Assembly: GCA_022839445.1 (NCBI GenBank)
Contig: JALHFC010000011.1
Span: forward strand, 1-25,961
Direction of reading: 5' to 3'
DNA length: 25,961 bases
DNA from: Pelotomaculum sp.
Lineage (GTDB): Bacteria; Bacillota; Desulfotomaculia; Desulfotomaculales; Pelotomaculaceae
Under the pieces are notes generated by a model. It had not been told where the DNA came from and searched no databases. It worked only from the letters and a program-made list of their open reading frames with translations. Below are positions 23,176-25,961 of the stretch, one piece after another (the stretch's first letter is position 1; the number at the start of each line of letters is the position of its first letter). The position numbers and the translations under genes were made by a program.

Positions 23176-24384
23176 TCACCTATCGCTGCTGATGTTTAGC
23201 AAGTGGCCGAGCTTTCTTTGTTTGGTGGACAGGTAAAACTGGTTGCATTTTCCGGGGTGGATGACTATAGGCTCCCGCTCCACCACCTCTAAGCCATGGC
23301 CCTCCAATCCCGCTATCTTACGGGGGTTGTTGGTTATCAGCCTGATCTTTTTTAGCCCCAAATCGGACAGGATCTGCGCGCCCATTCCGTAGTCCCTCAG
23401 ATCCGGCGGGAATCCCAAGGCTAGGTTGGCCTCCACCGTATCCTTGCCCTGGTCCTGCAGGTGATAAGCCCGGATTTTATTTAACAGGCCGATACCCCTG
23501 CCCTCCTGACGCATATATAATAAAACGCCCGTTCCCTCTGCGGCAATCATCCTCATGGCCATATTCAACTGGTCACCGCAGTCGCAACGAATCGAGCCGA
23601 AAACATCCCCCGTCAGGCATTCCGAGTGTACCCGCACCAGGGGAGCGTCTGCCTGTTTTAGATCACCCATGACCAAGGCTATGTGCCCCTTGCCGTCCAA
23701 TATGCTCTCATAGGCTAAAGCCGTGAACTCGCCGTATCTTGTAGGCAACTTGGCCGTATCCACCCGGCGCACCAGCTTTTCGTTATGCCTTCTGTACTGG
23801 ATCAGGTCGGCTATGGTTATGATCTTTAAACCATGGGTCTGAATAAAATCCATCAGTTCAGGCACTCTTGCCATAGTACCGTCTTCTTTCATGATCTCGC
23901 AGCAGACTCCGGCCGGATACAAACCGGCTAGTTTAGCCAGGTCAACGGAGGCTTCAGTATGCCCAGCCCGGCGCAGCACACCCCCATCTTTAGCGCGCAA
24001 GGGGAAAATATGACCGGGCCGGCGTAAATCAGCCGGTTCCGTGTTGGGATCTAACATTTTCCTGATAGTTATAGCCCGCTCATGGGCGGAGATACCGGTA
24101 GTGCACTCCTTGGCGTCCACGGAAACAGTAAAGGCGGTGGCATGAGGATCGGTATTGTGGTTTACCATAGCCGGCAAATCCAGCTCATCAAGCCGTTTTC
24201 CGGCAATGGGCAGGCAGATTAACCCGCGGCCATGGACGGCCATGAAGTTTACATTTTCAGGGGTAATTTTTTCCGCAGCCATGATCAGGTCGCCCTCGTT
24301 TTCCCGGTCCTCATCATCAACAACAACAATCATTTTGCCCTGTCTGATATCCTCGACAGCTTCTTCAACAGTGTAAAATTTCAT
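23176..24384 (-). CDS. ribBA: Bifunctional DHBP synthase/GTP cyclohydrolase II
   Basis: Supplies both branches of riboflavin synthesis: the N-terminal half (1 to about 200) makes 3,4-dihydroxy-2-butanone 4-phosphate from ribulose 5-phosphate, and the C-terminal half opens GTP. Seen in the first half: [11 protein letters not shown] (23-33) and [13 protein letters not shown]. Seen in the second half: the zinc site [10 protein letters not shown] with the upstream ECLTGD, the [10 protein letters not shown] loop and the C-terminal ITNNPRKI segment. All zinc cysteines are present, so both activities should be intact. It has 402 residues, normal for the fusion; ATG 24384 has AGGGGG upstream. Confidence 0.97.
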   Translation of the reverse strand: MKFYTVEEAVEDIRQGKMIVVVDDEDRENEGDLIMAAEKITPENVNFMAVHGRGLICLPIAGKRLDELDLPAMVNHNTDPHATAFTVSVDAKECTTGISAHERAITIRKMLDPNTEPADLRRPGHIFPLRAKDGGVLRRAGHTEASVDLAKLAGLYPAGVCCEIMKEDGTMARVPELMDFIQTHGLKIITIADLIQYRRHNEKLVRRVDTAKLPTRYGEFTALAYESILDGKGHIALVMGDLKQADAPLVRVHSECLTGDVFGSIRCDCGDQLNMAMRMIAAEGTGVLLYMRQEGRGIGLLNKIRAYHLQDQGKDTVEANLALGFPPDLRDYGMGAQILSDLGLKKIRLITNNPRKIAGLEGHGLEVVEREPIVIHPGKCNQFYLSTKQRKLGHLLNISSDR

Positions 24385-24414
24385 TTATAACTTCCCCCTA
24401 TTCTATAAAACCCC

Positions 24415-25065
24415 TTACAAAAAGCCGTGCTCGGCCAAAAAACTAATGTTTAATTTCGACTCGCGCCCTTTGCCATCGCTAAAGTTCATAAGTCTTTCGA
24501 TATATTTACCTACCAGATCCCCTTCTAAATTAACCGTATCCCCTTTATCTTTGAAGCCCAGCGTGGTAGCGTGGGCGGTATGCGGGATTAAGGACACCTG
24601 AAAGCTGTCCGGGCCGAAATCGACAACTGTAAGGCTGGCCCCATCAACAGCCACCGATCCTTTTTTAATGATGTAACGCATCACTTCCCGGGGCGCCTTG
24701 ATGTTAAAAACGGTGGCTATATCATGTCTTTCCAGCCCGGCAATAACCCCCACACCGTCAATGTGCCCGCTGACAAGATGGCCTCCCAGCCTGTCTCCAA
24801 GACGCAACGCCCGTTCCAGGTTCACCTTGTTCCCTGTTTTTAAAGTACCAAGGTTCGACCTGGTCAGTGTTTCCGCCATTACATCGGCAATGAATGCACG
24901 TCCGCCAAATCTTACGGCAGTAAGGCAGACACCGTTCACTGCAATACTGTCACCCACCCGGCCGTCTCCCAGGATTTTTTCCGCCCCGATTTCAAGCTGG
25001 GCCGAGTTTGCCCCGCGCCGAATCGCCCTTAGCACACCAAGTTCTTCTATAATCCCTGTAAACAC
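24415..25065 (-). CDS. ribE: Riboflavin synthase alpha subunit
   Basis: Dismutates two lumazine molecules into riboflavin and the pyrimidine precursor. The 216-residue protein consists of two lumazine-binding repeats: the first starts FTGIIEELG and includes GDSIAVNGVCLTAV, the second includes GSVAVDGASLTVVDFG. GHLVSGHIDGVG lies at the junction. The start is GTG 25065 with GGTGGAG upstream. It lies between ribD (235-bp gap) and ribBA (30-bp gap). No FMN riboswitch was recognised in the part of the operon visible here. Confidence 0.96.
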   Translation of the reverse strand: MFTGIIEELGVLRAIRRGANSAQLEIGAEKILGDGRVGDSIAVNGVCLTAVRFGGRAFIADVMAETLTRSNLGTLKTGNKVNLERALRLGDRLGGHLVSGHIDGVGVIAGLERHDIATVFNIKAPREVMRYIIKKGSVAVDGASLTVVDFGPDSFQVSLIPHTAHATTLGFKDKGDTVNLEGDLVGKYIERLMNFSDGKGRESKLNISFLAEHGFL

Positions 25066-25103
25066 TACTCCACCTCGAATTTGAATTTACCAAAAGGAAG
25101 CAA

Positions 25104-25132
25104 CGAAAAGCAAGGGGACGGTTCTCCTGCTT
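25104..25132 (-). terminator. Hairpin between ribD and ribE
   Basis: On the plus strand AAGCA-AGGGG-A (25108-25118) pairs with TCTCC-TGCTT (25123-25132), with one bulged base and one G-T pair. On the minus strand it is followed by TTTTCG, so it could be a weak terminator or attenuator inside the rib operon. It shares the core GGGGACGGT with the terminator at 201-231. Confidence 0.45.
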
Positions 25133-25300
25133 CCTTCCACGATGACGCCGGCGCATCGCTATACGGGTGATACCGCACTCAGCAAGGATGCGGCGCCATA
25201 TAGGGACACCGGTGACCAGCTAAAAGTGAACGGTAATAACACCGCACCTAGAACCATCTTCACAAAATATATATTAAAAAATCAGTTAAACCCGGGCCAG

Positions 25301-25961
25301 TTAATTATGCTTAAAATACCCCTCAACGAATATATCCGGACCGATGTTTCTTACCTCAACTATTTCCAGCGCCGGAGCCTCAGATGGGTCATCGACTCCG
25401 AGCCCGCCAACCGGTCCGGGCGCCCCCTGTCCGCCGATAATCATGGGGGCTATAAACCAAGCCGCCTTGTCCACAATCCCTGCTGAAATCGCGGCGCCGT
25501 GGATCCCCGCCCCACCTTCAATCAGCACAGAGGTAATTCCCTTAGCGCCCAGCATCTTCATCAATACCGCCACATCAACACGGTAATCGCTGTCCACCAA
25601 TAAAACTTGAGCCCCTGCTTGGCGCAGGGCATCCAACTTGTCACGCGGGGCGCCTGGTGTAACGGCAACTATGGTCGGCGCCTCCGACCGCTGGGTCAAT
25701 ACCCTGGCATTTAAAGGGATGCGCGCCCGGCTGTCCAGAATGACCCTGACCGGGTCCCGCCCCCCTCCGCCCGGTAGGCGGGCGGTGAGTGAAGGGTCGT
25801 CGGCCAGGACTGTCCCTATGCCTACCATAATGGCGTCATACCAATCCCTCATTTGGTGACCGTAAGCGCGGGCCCCGGGGCCCGTGATCCACTTCGACTT
25901 GCCGGAGCGGGTGGCTATCTTGCCGTCAAGGCTTACGGCCGCCTTAGCTACAACAAAAGGC
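25301..25961 (-). CDS. ribD: Riboflavin biosynthesis protein RibD, C-terminal reductase part (partial)
   Basis: The frame runs to the right edge of the window, so the N-terminal deaminase domain is outside. What is seen is the C-terminal NADPH-dependent reductase that reduces the ribosyl chain of the pyrimidine precursor. It begins PFVVAKAAVSLDGKIATRSGKSKWITG, continues with VGIGTVLADDPSLTARL, RDPVRVILDSRARIPLNARVL and the C-terminal VLIEGGAGIHGAAI cofactor loop, all family motifs. It stops at 25301. The gene is first in the visible ribD-ribE-ribBA-ribH series. Confidence 0.93.
   Translation of the reverse strand, partial: PFVVAKAAVSLDGKIATRSGKSKWITGPGARAYGHQMRDWYDAIMVGIGTVLADDPSLTARLPGGGGRDPVRVILDSRARIPLNARVLTQRSEAPTIVAVTPGAPRDKLDALRQAGAQVLLVDSDYRVDVAVLMKMLGAKGITSVLIEGGAGIHGAAISAGIVDKAAWFIAPMIIGGQGAPGPVGGLGVDDPSEAPALEIVEVRNIGPDIFVEGYFKHN

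Noticed and set aside
25142..25486. 114-codon plus-strand ORF
   Set aside because: It covers the ribD-ribE gap and the antisense of ribD; no ribosome-binding site or domain was seen.

Overview
The window comes from a low- to mid-GC, endospore-forming Firmicute, most likely a clostridial relative of the Desulfotomaculum/Pelotomaculum (Peptococcaceae) group. The evidence is a germination protease (gpr), an alpha/beta-type small acid-soluble spore protein, the sporulation membrane protein YlbJ, a FapR-controlled fatty-acid operon that uses FabK as enoyl reductase, and frequent TTG/GTG starts behind strong GGAGG ribosome-binding sites. No rRNA, tRNA, CRISPR array, transposase or phage gene was seen.

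Layout. (1) 1-231: the 3' end of a class-III aminotransferase, facing a terminator. (2) 237-4799, minus strand: a SAM by-product salvage operon, mtnP-mtnA-ahcY-mtaD, for methylthioadenosine and S-adenosylhomocysteine. (3) 4892-5149: a lone zinc-ribbon protein. (4) 5262-13830, minus strand: fapR-plsX-fabH-fabK-fabD-fabG-acpP-fabF-rnc-ftsY, with a clear promoter, a FapR operator, and an internal terminator after acpP. (5) 13988-14748, minus strand: yceD-rpmF. (6) ylbJ on the plus strand. (7) rsmD-coaD-coiled-coil gene on the minus strand. (8) gpr (+) converging on its likely substrate, a SASP gene (-), each with a sigma-G-like promoter. (9) A 413-bp AT-rich, inverted-repeat-rich gap leading to a divergent Gre-family gene (+). 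(10) recG (-), rpmB (+), and the riboflavin genes ribD(partial)-ribE-ribBA-ribH (-).

The most striking observation is a series of lesions in conserved genes. mtnP lacks an internal N-terminal segment and changes frame. recG lacks about 45 residues of its N-terminal region and also changes frame. mtaD carries a perfect in-frame 30-bp tandem duplication directly after the metal-binding Asp. In addition, smc is absent from between rnc and ftsY, and yloU/yloV are absent from between rpmB and recG, compared with the B. subtilis gene order. These may be real gene decay or rearrangement, or assembly error; the sequence alone cannot decide. I see no clear new multi-gene system. The best candidates for unexplained biology are the Gre-like gene with its switch-like leader, and the repeat-rich gap before it.
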